This document shows, piece after piece, positions 1 to 6,260 of a stretch of DNA of 6,440 nt. The notes beneath the pieces are model-generated. The model made no database searches, was not told the DNA's origin, and saw only the letters and a program-made list of their open reading frames with translations. The translations under genes and the position numbers were made by a program. The stretch comes from Bacteroidota bacterium (GTDB taxonomy: Bacteria; Bacteroidota; Ignavibacteria; Ignavibacteriales; Ignavibacteriaceae), in NCBI GenBank assembly GCA_030706105.1, contig JAUZPC010000169.1:1-6440 (forward strand), in the 5' to 3' direction. The stretch's first letter is position 1. Each line of letters starts with the position of its first letter.

Positions 1-540
1 GACCCTTCCGAAGAAGTGAATCTGCTTAATTATGTAAAGGATCATACTAACATAAAAGTTAAAGCTGTATATACTCCTGTGGATATTTCAACTGATGAGA
101 TTTTTTCTTTTTCTTTTATATATGTTACCGGGCATGGAAATATTGTTTTAAGTGATGATGAAGCCGACAGGTTAAGGCGATATGTTGAGAAGGGCGGATT
201 CCTTTATATCGACGATGATTATGGATTTGATGCACCAATCAGAAGGGAAATGAAAAAAGTTTTTCCGGATAAGGAATTTGTTGAGCTTCCTTTCAGTCAT
301 AAAATTTATCATATAGTCTATGACTTTAATGCGGGACCTCCTAAAACCCATGAGCACGATGGTAAACCGCCTCAGGGATTTGGAATATTTATAGGTGAAA
401 GATTAGGTGTTTATTATACTTATGAATCAAATCCAAGCGACGGCTGGGCTGATCCTGATGTACATAATGATCCTCCCGGGAAAAGAGATGAAGCTCTTAA
501 GTTCGGGGTTAATATAGTTGTTTATTCGTTATCAAATTAA
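1..540 (+). CDS. DUF4159 domain protein, 5'-truncated by the window edge
   Basis: This is the C-terminal 179 residues of a DUF4159-family protein; the frame is open from base 1, so the true start lies outside the window. The GTG at 16 is only an internal valine. Family-like landmarks are DPSEE at the edge, YVTGHGN (121-141), a Glu/Arg-rich helix (EADRLRRYVEKGG), and GGFLYIDDDYG (193-225). These are followed by an RREMKKVFP helix and a C-terminal half with GERLGVYYTYES and KRDEALKFGVNIVVYSL. The fold resembles the glutamine-amidotransferase-like domain of DUF4159, but I see no catalytic Cys, so an enzymatic role is not supported. DUF4159 proteins are usually periplasmic or membrane-anchored and sit in MoxR/DUF58/BatA-type gene clusters; their biochemical role is unknown. 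The stop lies 12 bases before the DUF4175 gene, which suggests translation from one mRNA. Family assignment is from recalled motifs. Confidence 0.85.
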   Translation, partial: DPSEEVNLLNYVKDHTNIKVKAVYTPVDISTDEIFSFSFIYVTGHGNIVLSDDEADRLRRYVEKGGFLYIDDDYGFDAPIRREMKKVFPDKEFVELPFSHKIYHIVYDFNAGPPKTHEHDGKPPQGFGIFIGERLGVYYTYESNPSDGWADPDVHNDPPGKRDEALKFGVNIVVYSLSN

Positions 541-552
541 GAAATTATATAA

Positions 553-3500
553 ATGAGCAGTGATTCCAAATATTATAAAGAGATTGAAAGCAGACTTAAA
601 AAAGCAGGTAATAAAGAGAATTTATTAAATGCAGCTTTCGGTATTCAATATGCTCTATATTTAAGTGCAGGAATATTTCTGGTCTTCTCTTTTGCGGAAT
701 TAGTCGGTTATTTAAGTGTATTGGTTAAAACAATTCTTTTCTTTTTATTCTTAATTGCTTCAATGGGCTCATTTGGTTATTACTTTTTTATTCCGCTGCT
801 AAAACATTATAATCTTTTTGGGCATGTTGATGTTTTTAAAACTGCACGTACAGCCGGAGGTTTTTTCCCCATCATAAAAGACGATTTGTTAAATGCATTA
901 CAATTAGTCTCAGGTAAAGCGGATACTAATATGTATTCTGTTTCCCTTATTGATGCTGCTTTTAAAAACGTCTATAATAAAACAAAAGATTTGAACTTTG
1001 ATTCGATAGTAACATTTAATAAAGCAAAAAAAATGTTTTTGAGGATAACCCTTCCCGGCATGGTAGTGCTGTCCTTTTTATTCATGCTTACTCCTCTAAA
1101 CAGTGCAGCGGGCAGGTTAATTGATTTTAATAAAAGATATCTGCCTCCTCAAAAGTTTTATTTTGAGGTCGAACCGGGGAATGCAAAGGTCACCAAAGGG
1201 AATGACATAATTATTAAAGTTAAAATTAAAGGCATAATGCCTGATGAAGTTTATTTAGCAGTAAAAGATTTTGACCAGCCTGAATTCAGGAAAACAAAGA
1301 TAGAACAAGATTCGACCGGTAATTTTGTTTTCCATACAAGTTCAGTCCAAAACTCTTTTAAATACTTTGCCGCTGCTGAAGATATAAGCAGTGACGAATA
1401 TACAATTGAAGTAGTTGACTTTCCGGCAATAAAGAGTTTTGAGGTTAATGTTGTGTCTCCATCATACTCAGGAATACCCGCTGTTAAGCAGCCGGATAAC
1501 GGAAACGTAACCGCCCTGCTTGGAAGTTCAGTGCAGGTTAGCATTTCTTCAACCAAGGACTTAAAAAACGCTTATGTACTTTTTGCCGATACAACAAAAA
1601 GTAATTTAAGTGTGTCTGGTAAAAATGTTACCGGAAGCTTTAAGGTTACCGGGGATAACAGCTATAAAGTTATTATTACGGATATAAACAACAACCAAAA
1701 TTTATCGCCCATAACCTATAATATTAAAGCGCTTTATGATTCACCCCCCGCTATTGAATTAATTCAGCCGGTTAAAAATGTTGATCTGGCAAATGATAAC
1801 CGGTTGCCTGTACTTGTTAAGATCAGTGATGACTATGGATTTTCAAAGCTTCAGATTAAATATAAGGTTATCTATCAGGGTAAAGAATCAACCCCGGTAA
1901 ACGGAGCGGTTGATATTCCGTTCAACCATTCTCAGAAAGATGCCGAAGTAAATTATATATGGAATCTAACTTCACTGCACATAGGTCCCGCCGATGCTGT
2001 TGAAGCATATGTTGAAGTGCTTGATAATGATTTTGTCAGCGGGCCAAAGTCTGCAAAAACTTCTTCATTTTCAATTAGAATACCTTCGCTTGAAGAGCTG
2101 CTTTCAAAGGCAGATAATACTCAGATGAATGCCCAGCAGAATCTAAAAGAGGTAATGAAGGAATCTGAAGAACTAAAGAAAAATATAGAAAAAACTGAAC
2201 AGGAGCTTAAGCAGGATAAAAAAGATATAACATGGCAGGAGAAAGAAAAAGTTCAGAATACCATTGACAAGTTTAAACAACTTCAGAATAAAACTGAGAA
2301 AGCCTCTCAAGATCTTCAGAAGATGCAGGAAGATTTGCAAAAGAATAATCTTTTGTCAAAAGAAACATTACAGAAGTACATGGAGCTGCAGGATCTTCTT
2401 CATAACCTTTCCAGTGAAGAGATGAAAAAGGTAATGGACAGGCTGCAGAATGCTCTGCAAAAAATGGACAGGCAGATGACTCAGGATGCTCTTAAAAATA
2501 TGAAGCTTGACGAGGAAGTTTTTAAGAAAAGCATTGAACGTACATTAAATTTGCTAAAACGCGTGCAGGTTGAGCAGAAACTTGATGAAATGTCCAAACG
2601 TACAGAGGAAATTACTAAAAGGCAAAATCAGATTCAAAATGAAACCAAGAATAAAGATTTGGCAAATAAAAATAATGCGGACAACTTAAGTAAAGAACAG
2701 AAAGACTTAACAGAAGACATTAAAAAGCTCCAGCAGGAAATGAAAGAGCTTCAGGAGAAAATGAAACAGCTTGATGATATGCCTAAAGAGAATATGGAGA
2801 AAATGAATGAGGAGCTTGAAAAACAAAACAATGACGAACTTTCCAAAGAGACTGAAAAGCAATTGATGCAAAATCAAAAGCAGCAGGCAATGCAGAACCA
2901 AATGAAAATTGCTCAAAATATGCAGAAGATGAAACAAAGCATACAGCAGATGCAAAGTCAAATGGCACAGCAAAATCAAGTGCAGTCCTTTAAAAATATG
3001 ATGAAGATTTTAGATAATTTAGTCTCGTTATCCAAGGATCAGGAAAAACTTAAAAGCGAAAGCCGTCAGCTTGATTTCAACTCCTCAGAGTTTAACAAAG
3101 AAGCTGAGAAACAGAGCAAGATTGGGGACAATCTGGATAAAATATTAAAGCAGATGAATGACCTTGCCCAAAAATCATTTGCGGTTACTCCCGATATGGG
3201 GAAAGCATTAGGTGATGCGAAGCGAAGCATGGACATGGCTCAGCAGGATTTGCAGGGCCGCAACGGAATGCAGGCCTTTAATGACCAGGGCAATGCAATG
3301 TCCTCATTAAATAAGGCTGCCACTTCTATGAAAAATTCAATGGAATCAATGATGAAGCCGGGCGGACAGGGAAGCAGCGGGATGATGTCACTAATGCAGC
3401 AGCTTGGGCAAATGACTCAGCAGCAAATGCAGTTAAACAACATGACTCAGCAATTAAGCCAAAAAGGCGGCCAGCTTACACCCCAGCAGCAGGGTGAACT

Positions 3501-3924
3501 CCAAAGGCTTGCACAACAGCAGGAGCTTATAAAAAAATCAATGGAACAGTTGAACAAGGAAGCGCAGCAGCAAGGGCAGAGTAAAAAGCTCCCGGGTACG
3601 GAAAGTCTGCCTAAGCAGATGGAAGAAATTGTTTCTGATATGAATGCTCAGAAATTGGATAATAATCTTATTCAAAAACAGGAAAGAATACTGTCAAGAA
3701 TGCTGGATGCGCAAAAATCAATAAATGAAAGAGATTATGAAAAGAACCGCGAGAGTTTTACGGGGCATGATTTTCAACGAACATCTCCGGGACAGTTGAA
3801 CCTGAAATCGCAAGATCAGCAGAATAAGCTAAGAGATGAATTGAACAGAGCCTCGCAGGAAGGTTATAACAAAGATTACGAAAACCTTATCAGAAGATAT
3901 TTTGAAATGTTACAGAAAAAATAA
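553..3924 (+). CDS. DUF4175-type membrane protein with long Q/M-rich coiled coil
   Basis: This 1123-residue protein has the layout of DUF4175-family envelope proteins, whose function is unknown. Hydrophobic helices lie at about 31-53 and 55-82, and a third at 163-181 before a large soluble region that I infer is periplasmic. Beta-rich, Ig-like segments follow at about 200-290, 295-395 and 397-510; the last contains ISDDYGFSKLQIKYKV, a sequence type typical of the family. Residues 511-870 are heptad-like coiled coil rich in Lys, Glu and Gln. Residues 870-1010 are Gln/Met/Gly-rich low complexity. The C-terminus (1011-1123) looks conserved again, with QERILSRMLDAQKS, NRESF and a final NKDYENLIRRYFEML. 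I see no cysteine and only two tryptophans (W470, W561). No clear ribosome-binding site precedes the ATG; coupling to the DUF4159 gene 12 bases upstream is likely. A scaffold or partner role for the BatA/MoxR-type module is inference. Confidence 0.87.
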   Translation: MSSDSKYYKEIESRLKKAGNKENLLNAAFGIQYALYLSAGIFLVFSFAELVGYLSVLVKTILFFLFLIASMGSFGYYFFIPLLKHYNLFGHVDVFKTARTAGGFFPIIKDDLLNALQLVSGKADTNMYSVSLIDAAFKNVYNKTKDLNFDSIVTFNKAKKMFLRITLPGMVVLSFLFMLTPLNSAAGRLIDFNKRYLPPQKFYFEVEPGNAKVTKGNDIIIKVKIKGIMPDEVYLAVKDFDQPEFRKTKIEQDSTGNFVFHTSSVQNSFKYFAAAEDISSDEYTIEVVDFPAIKSFEVNVVSPSYSGIPAVKQPDNGNVTALLGSSVQVSISSTKDLKNAYVLFADTTKSNLSVSGKNVTGSFKVTGDNSYKVIITDINNNQNLSPITYNIKALYDSPPAIELIQPVKNVDLANDNRLPVLVKISDDYGFSKLQIKYKVIYQGKESTPVNGAVDIPFNHSQKDAEVNYIWNLTSLHIGPADAVEAYVEVLDNDFVSGPKSAKTSSFSIRIPSLEELLSKADNTQMNAQQNLKEVMKESEELKKNIEKTEQELKQDKKDITWQEKEKVQNTIDKFKQLQNKTEKASQDLQKMQEDLQKNNLLSKETLQKYMELQDLLHNLSSEEMKKVMDRLQNALQKMDRQMTQDALKNMKLDEEVFKKSIERTLNLLKRVQVEQKLDEMSKRTEEITKRQNQIQNETKNKDLANKNNADNLSKEQKDLTEDIKKLQQEMKELQEKMKQLDDMPKENMEKMNEELEKQNNDELSKETEKQLMQNQKQQAMQNQMKIAQNMQKMKQSIQQMQSQMAQQNQVQSFKNMMKILDNLVSLSKDQEKLKSESRQLDFNSSEFNKEAEKQSKIGDNLDKILKQMNDLAQKSFAVTPDMGKALGDAKRSMDMAQQDLQGRNGMQAFNDQGNAMSSLNKAATSMKNSMESMMKPGGQGSSGMMSLMQQLGQMTQQQMQLNNMTQQLSQKGGQLTPQQQGELQRLAQQQELIKKSMEQLNKEAQQQGQSKKLPGTESLPKQMEEIVSDMNAQKLDNNLIQKQERILSRMLDAQKSINERDYEKNRESFTGHDFQRTSPGQLNLKSQDQQNKLRDELNRASQEGYNKDYENLIRRYFEMLQKK

Positions 3925-3954
3925 GATACAGCCTGAAACAACATTAAGGAAAAA

Positions 3955-3964
3955 ATAGGGAAAG
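3955..3964 (+). promoter_or_regulatory. Ribosome-binding site supporting the TTG start of the AlaX-type gene
   Basis: A purine-rich stretch, ATAGGGAAAG, ends four bases before a TTG codon at 3969. Its AGGGA core (3957-3961) is seven bases from that TTG. The reading frame has a TAA at 3945-3947 and no ATG between there and 3969. The first in-frame ATG (3993) would begin only one codon before the HxxxH zinc motif and has no purine-rich site at a suitable distance. This favours TTG. Confidence 0.5.
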
Positions 3965-3968
3965 TAAA

Positions 3969-4415
3969 TTGGAAAAAATAGCAGATCCGCGCATGCACTC
4001 AGCAGAGCATATATTAAACCAGACAATGGTTAGAATGTTTGATAAAGGGCGTTCGTTCAGCGCCCATATTGAAAAGAAAAAATCCAAATGCGATTATAAG
4101 AATTTCAACAGAAATTTAACTCCTGAGGAAGTGGCAGAATTGGAGCAGCGGGTTAATGAGGCAATAAAAAGTCATTATGAAGTTTATGAAGAATTTATGC
4201 CGCGCGCTGAAGCAGGAAAAATATTCAGCCTGCACCGCCTGCCTGAAGAAACCGGGGATGTCCTAAGGGTTATAAAAATTGGTAATTATGATCAGTGTTT
4301 ATGCAGCGGTGTGCATGTAAAGAACACTTCAGAGATCGGTGAGTTTAAAATAGTTTCTACATCTTTTGAAAACGAGATACTAAGGATACGATTCAAAATA
4401 ATGGATACAAACTGA
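3969..4415 (+). CDS. AlaX-type alanyl-tRNA editing protein (short form)
   Basis: This 148-residue protein matches the free-standing editing domain related to the second additional domain of threonyl/alanyl-tRNA synthetases. Such proteins hydrolyse tRNA(Ala) mischarged with serine or glycine in the cytoplasm. Both zinc-binding motifs are visible: HSAEH (His10, His14) and CSGVH (Cys112, His116). The latter sits in CLCSGVHVKNTSEIG, which corresponds to the CGGTH...TGEIG region of AlaRS. The protein has no Gly-rich N-terminal domain, so it resembles the short type-I AlaX layout (about 150-160 residues). FSAHIEKKKSKCDY and the strand ILRIRFKI close to the C-terminus also fit an AlaX-like fold. TTG is the likely start; ATG at 3993 is the alternative. 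The gene lies 44 bases after the DUF4175 gene on the same strand and could be cotranscribed, though no functional link is obvious. Substrate specificity cannot be read from the sequence. Confidence 0.85.
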   Translation: MEKIADPRMHSAEHILNQTMVRMFDKGRSFSAHIEKKKSKCDYKNFNRNLTPEEVAELEQRVNEAIKSHYEVYEEFMPRAEAGKIFSLHRLPEETGDVLRVIKIGNYDQCLCSGVHVKNTSEIGEFKIVSTSFENEILRIRFKIMDTN

Positions 4416-4429
4416 TATTGCAGAAAATT

Positions 4430-4516
4430 GGCGGGCATCTGTAAAGTCGTAACAGGAGGACTCTCCCTAAATCCTCGCCATACGGCGGGCATGCCCTCCC
4501 TTGGGAAGGGAGGGCC
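4430..4516. repeat. GC-rich intergenic element of nested inverted repeats
   Basis: This block is markedly more GC-rich than its surroundings. It contains a perfect 10-bp inverted repeat, GCCCTCCCTT (4493-4502) and AAGGGAGGGC (4506-4515), around a GGG loop. A 10-bp palindrome GGGCATGCCC (4487-4496) overlaps the left arm. Smaller stems are CGCC/GGCG (4476-4479 with 4484-4487) and GGAG/CTCC (4455-4458 with 4463-4466). A 9-bp direct repeat GGCGGGCAT occurs at 4430-4438 and 4484-4492. This pattern resembles dispersed intergenic palindromic repeats found in many bacterial genomes. It lies between convergent genes, so it could also slow or end transcription, but no long T-tract follows the main stem on either strand. 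Copy number in the genome cannot be judged here. Confidence 0.6.
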
Positions 4517-4589
4517 TATGAAGGGTGTTATAATAATCAAAAACTGTTTTGTGAACATTGGCTTCTAAGTCAGTCTGCTAATTGACTAA
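4517..4589. other. Remainder of the convergent intergenic spacer, no gene seen
   Basis: This stretch is AT-rich and holds only small structures: CAAAA-ACTG-TTTTG (4538-4551) and CTAATT-GACT-AATTAG (4578-4593), the latter running into the stop codon of the minus-strand gene. Either could help end transcription, but both stems are short and AT-rich. I see no promoter or coding region. Confidence 0.35.
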
Positions 4590-5234
4590 TTAGAAATAAA
4601 CTCCTAAACCGATTCTTATGTCTGAATATTCAGCATACCAATTTTTTATTGTAGAGTTTGACCAGTATTGCAAGCCATCAGAATGATGGCTAAAGTGTTT
4701 ACTTTCAGACCATCTTTTGCCCCCATTTATTTGGGACTCAGCAAAAAGCGAAATATGTTTTGCCAGTTCTGTTTCAACACCTATTAAGGCGGAGAGCCCA
4801 AATGAGTAACTGCTTATCTTCTGTATATCTGATGAACTACCAGTATTAAAATTATAGGTGCCATCGGTTGTATTCTTATTATATAGATAGTTTATAAAAG
4901 CGCCTCCCCCTGCATACATTTTTGCATAATTCGTTGATAAAAAATATACATATACCTGTGGTGTCAGGGTAATACTTAAATTTCTGCCAATGGACTTTTG
5001 TTCAGTTCTATAAGAGTATCCTGTATTTTCACCTAAAACATCGCCGTAATGTGCACCAAAATCTAAATTTATTCTGTAATTTAATATCCCTTTAGAGGGG
5101 AACTTATAAGAAACGGCATAACCGTTAATTATGTAAAATTGCAATGCCTGCCGTCCGCCGGTTGAAACTTCCTGTGAGTATATAAAACAGGTAGTCATAC
5201 ATAAAATAAAAAGTGATATAATTGTCTTTTTCAT
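4590..5234 (-). CDS. Outer-membrane beta-barrel-like protein, paralogue 1
   Basis: I do not recognise a named family. The 214-residue protein has a Sec signal peptide: a Lys-Lys N-terminus, hydrophobic core IISLFILCMTTCF, and likely cleavage before Gln21. There is no proper lipobox. The mature part (about 194 residues) alternates polar and hydrophobic residues, is rich in Tyr, Ser and Asn, and ends in IRIGLGVYF, an aromatic C-terminus as in outer-membrane barrels. Its size suits an eight-stranded barrel. It is clearly paralogous to the gene just upstream: residues 31-64 match at 25 of 34 positions, and 88-111 at 15 of 24. FGLSAL and FAESQ are also shared. The loop regions (about 65-85, 120-140, 178-197) differ most, as expected for surface-exposed loops. 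The ATG has no strong ribosome-binding site. It lies 64 bases after the stop of its paralogue and may be read from the same promoter. Confidence 0.75.
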   Translation of the reverse strand: MKKTIISLFILCMTTCFIYSQEVSTGGRQALQFYIINGYAVSYKFPSKGILNYRINLDFGAHYGDVLGENTGYSYRTEQKSIGRNLSITLTPQVYVYFLSTNYAKMYAGGGAFINYLYNKNTTDGTYNFNTGSSSDIQKISSYSFGLSALIGVETELAKHISLFAESQINGGKRWSESKHFSHHSDGLQYWSNSTIKNWYAEYSDIRIGLGVYF

Positions 5235-5277
5235 TTAAATCTCAATAAAATTTTTAAAATAATAATTCAGGTATTGA

Positions 5278-5318
5278 GCATGAGCATATATTGATGTGTT
5301 AAAAATATATGCTTATGC
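5278..5318 (-). terminator. Long intercistronic hairpin overlapping a stop codon
   Basis: GCATGAGCATATATT (5278-5292) and AATATATGCTTATGC (5304-5318) are complementary at 14 of 15 positions, with an 11-base loop. The stop codon of the 216-residue gene (5299-5301) sits inside the loop. In the minus-strand transcript the single mismatch is C·A. The stem is AT-rich and is not directly followed by a clean T-run, although an A/T-rich stretch lies about 15-40 bases on. It could be a weak terminator, an attenuator, or a 3'-end stabiliser that sets different levels of the two paralogues. Confidence 0.4.
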
Positions 5319-5949
5319 CCATCCTGATTGTTGAATAATTCACAAACCAACCATGGCCGGAAGAATTCTGCCATGATGGAACGTTTTCGGATTGTATGTT
5401 ATCAACTTTATAGGAAGACCAGCTTTTTCCACCATACAATTGGGACTCAGCAAAAGCGGTGACATTCTTAGTAACTGCCACTTCTATTCCTAGCAAAGCA
5501 GATAGTCCGAAAGTATAGGAGATTTCTTTATAAACATTAATATAATTTGCAGTATCCATAATATTATGATAACCAGAACTACTAGTTTGTTTTGAATAAT
5601 TGTAGCCTACAAAGATACCGCCGCCTGTATAAACATTAGCATACTCGGTAGTTAAAATATTTATGTATGCTTGCGGGGTTAGAGTAATCGAAATACTCCG
5701 GTTATTATCTGATTCCGACCTTAAGTAGCTTGCTTGAGTGTTCTCTTCTGTTTGATAACCGTAGTTTGCACTAAAGTCTAGGTTAATACGGTACTTCCAG
5801 ATTCCTGTAGTAGGCAGTTTGTAGGAGACGGCATAACCGTTTACAAAATAAAACTGAAGACCACTGTGATTTTGGATTATGTCCTCCTGCGCAAATGCCT
5901 GACTGAAAATTAAACACAGAAACAGACAGGGGAAAATAATATGTTTCAT
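5299..5949 (-). CDS. Outer-membrane beta-barrel-like protein, paralogue 2
   Basis: This 216-residue protein is the tandem relative of the gene downstream; I recognise no named family. It has a textbook Sec signal peptide, with hydrophobic core IIFPCLFLCLIF and AFA before Gln21, giving a mature start QE as in the paralogue. The two proteins align without gaps from about residue 21 to 120. They share LQFY, NGYAVSYK, YRINLDF, SITLTPQ and GGG, then FGLSAL, FAESQ and GGK. The C-terminus is IRMGISIYF, ending in Phe, as expected for insertion into the outer membrane. A weak AGAGG site lies five bases before the ATG. The gene is the promoter-proximal member of the pair. Function is unknown; general outer-membrane barrel (OmpA/OmpW-sized) is the best supported description. 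A porin-like role is not shown. Confidence 0.75.
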   Translation of the reverse strand: MKHIIFPCLFLCLIFSQAFAQEDIIQNHSGLQFYFVNGYAVSYKLPTTGIWKYRINLDFSANYGYQTEENTQASYLRSESDNNRSISITLTPQAYINILTTEYANVYTGGGIFVGYNYSKQTSSSGYHNIMDTANYINVYKEISYTFGLSALLGIEVAVTKNVTAFAESQLYGGKSWSSYKVDNIQSENVPSWQNSSGHGWFVNYSTIRMGISIYF

Positions 5950-5954
5950 TAAAG

Positions 5955-5959
5955 CCTCT
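5955..5959 (-). promoter_or_regulatory. Ribosome-binding site of the upstream barrel gene
   Basis: Reading the minus strand, AGAGG is followed by CTTTA and then ATG. The five-base spacing is acceptable, and the site supports the ATG at 5949 as the start. The paralogue downstream lacks a comparable site. Confidence 0.45.
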
Positions 5960-6195
5960 ATATTATTGGTTAAAAAACTTGTACACTAAAATATTATATA
6001 AACAACACAACCTATTAATAAATAGAAAATTATAAAATAAGTTAAATTAATTGCAAATTATTGTCAAGGCTTTTAATAAATATGTAAATTAGTTATTCTA
6101 AACATAATAATATATGTTATGCAAAGGAGGGAATGTAATATGAAACCATAATAAATTAAATAATGAGGTAAACAGAAAGATAATAACGTTTAACA
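5960..6195. other. AT-rich non-coding spacer
   Basis: No credible gene is present. The part nearest the barrel gene holds the candidate promoter. Around 6101-6118 there is a small AACATA/TATGTT inverted repeat. A strong Shine-Dalgarno-like AAAGGAGGG (6123-6131) points toward the plus strand, but the start codons after it open only trivial frames: ATG-TAA at 6133, a three-codon frame at 6140, and ATG-AGG-TAA at 6163. The rest is A/T-rich without recognisable signal. Confidence 0.6.
6029..6067 (-). promoter_or_regulatory. Candidate promoter for the tandem barrel genes
   Basis: On the minus strand, TATAAT (6034-6029) lies 17 bases after TTTGCA (6057-6052), a good sigma-70-like pair. An overlapping alternative has a perfect TTGACA (6067-6062) 17 bases before a poor TAACTT (6044-6039). 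Both lie about 80-90 bases before the ATG of the upstream barrel gene. In so AT-rich a spacer TATAAT is expected by chance (another is at 5998-5993), and Bacteroidota promoters often use a different -7 motif, so this is tentative. Confidence 0.35.
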
Positions 6196-6237
6196 AAATG
6201 CTTACCCTTCCATATCTATTTTGAAGGATAAGCATTT
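6196..6237 (-). terminator. Hairpin terminator downstream of the TolC-type gene
   Basis: AAATGCTTACCCTTC (6196-6210) and GAAGGATAAGCATTT (6223-6237) form a 15-bp stem with a 12-base loop. The single non-Watson-Crick pair is G·U in the minus-strand transcript but C·A in the plus-strand one, so the structure fits minus-strand RNA best. The stem starts 23 bases after the TGA of the TolC-type gene, and its distal arm runs into TTTTGTT. This is the expected arrangement for an intrinsic terminator. A T-rich ATTTTT also follows on the plus strand, so weak bidirectional action is possible. Confidence 0.65.
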
Positions 6238-6260
6238 ATTTTTAGATTAAAAAATGTCCG

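Noticed and set aside
16..18. GTG as start of the DUF4159 gene
   Set aside because: The frame is open to base 1 and the residues before it (DPSEE) fit the family, so the gene continues upstream of the window.
1251..1556. Antisense open frame inside the DUF4175 gene
   Set aside because: It lies wholly within a well-supported gene and shows no domain, signal or upstream site of its own.
2707..2979. Antisense leucine/histidine-rich open frame under the coiled coil
   Set aside because: It mirrors the AAG/CAG/ATG-rich codons of the coiled-coil gene; it lacks a ribosome-binding site and any family pattern.
2860..3560. CAG/CAA-rich stretch as a possible DNA tandem repeat
   Set aside because: No fixed period is kept at DNA level; it is explained by Gln-rich coding sequence.
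4444..4454. AAGTCGTAACA, identical to a conserved stretch near the 3' end of 16S rRNA
   Set aside because: Only 11 bases match and the flanks diverge at once, so there is no rRNA fragment here; it is probably chance or part of the repeat.
4292..4558. Minus-strand open frame crossing the end of the AlaX gene and the GC-rich repeat
   Set aside because: It reads through a palindromic repeat and the conserved zinc motif region on the opposite strand; its composition is unlike a real protein.
6117..6149. Ten-codon minus-strand frame in the AT-rich spacer
   Set aside because: It is too short, without a ribosome-binding site or other support.
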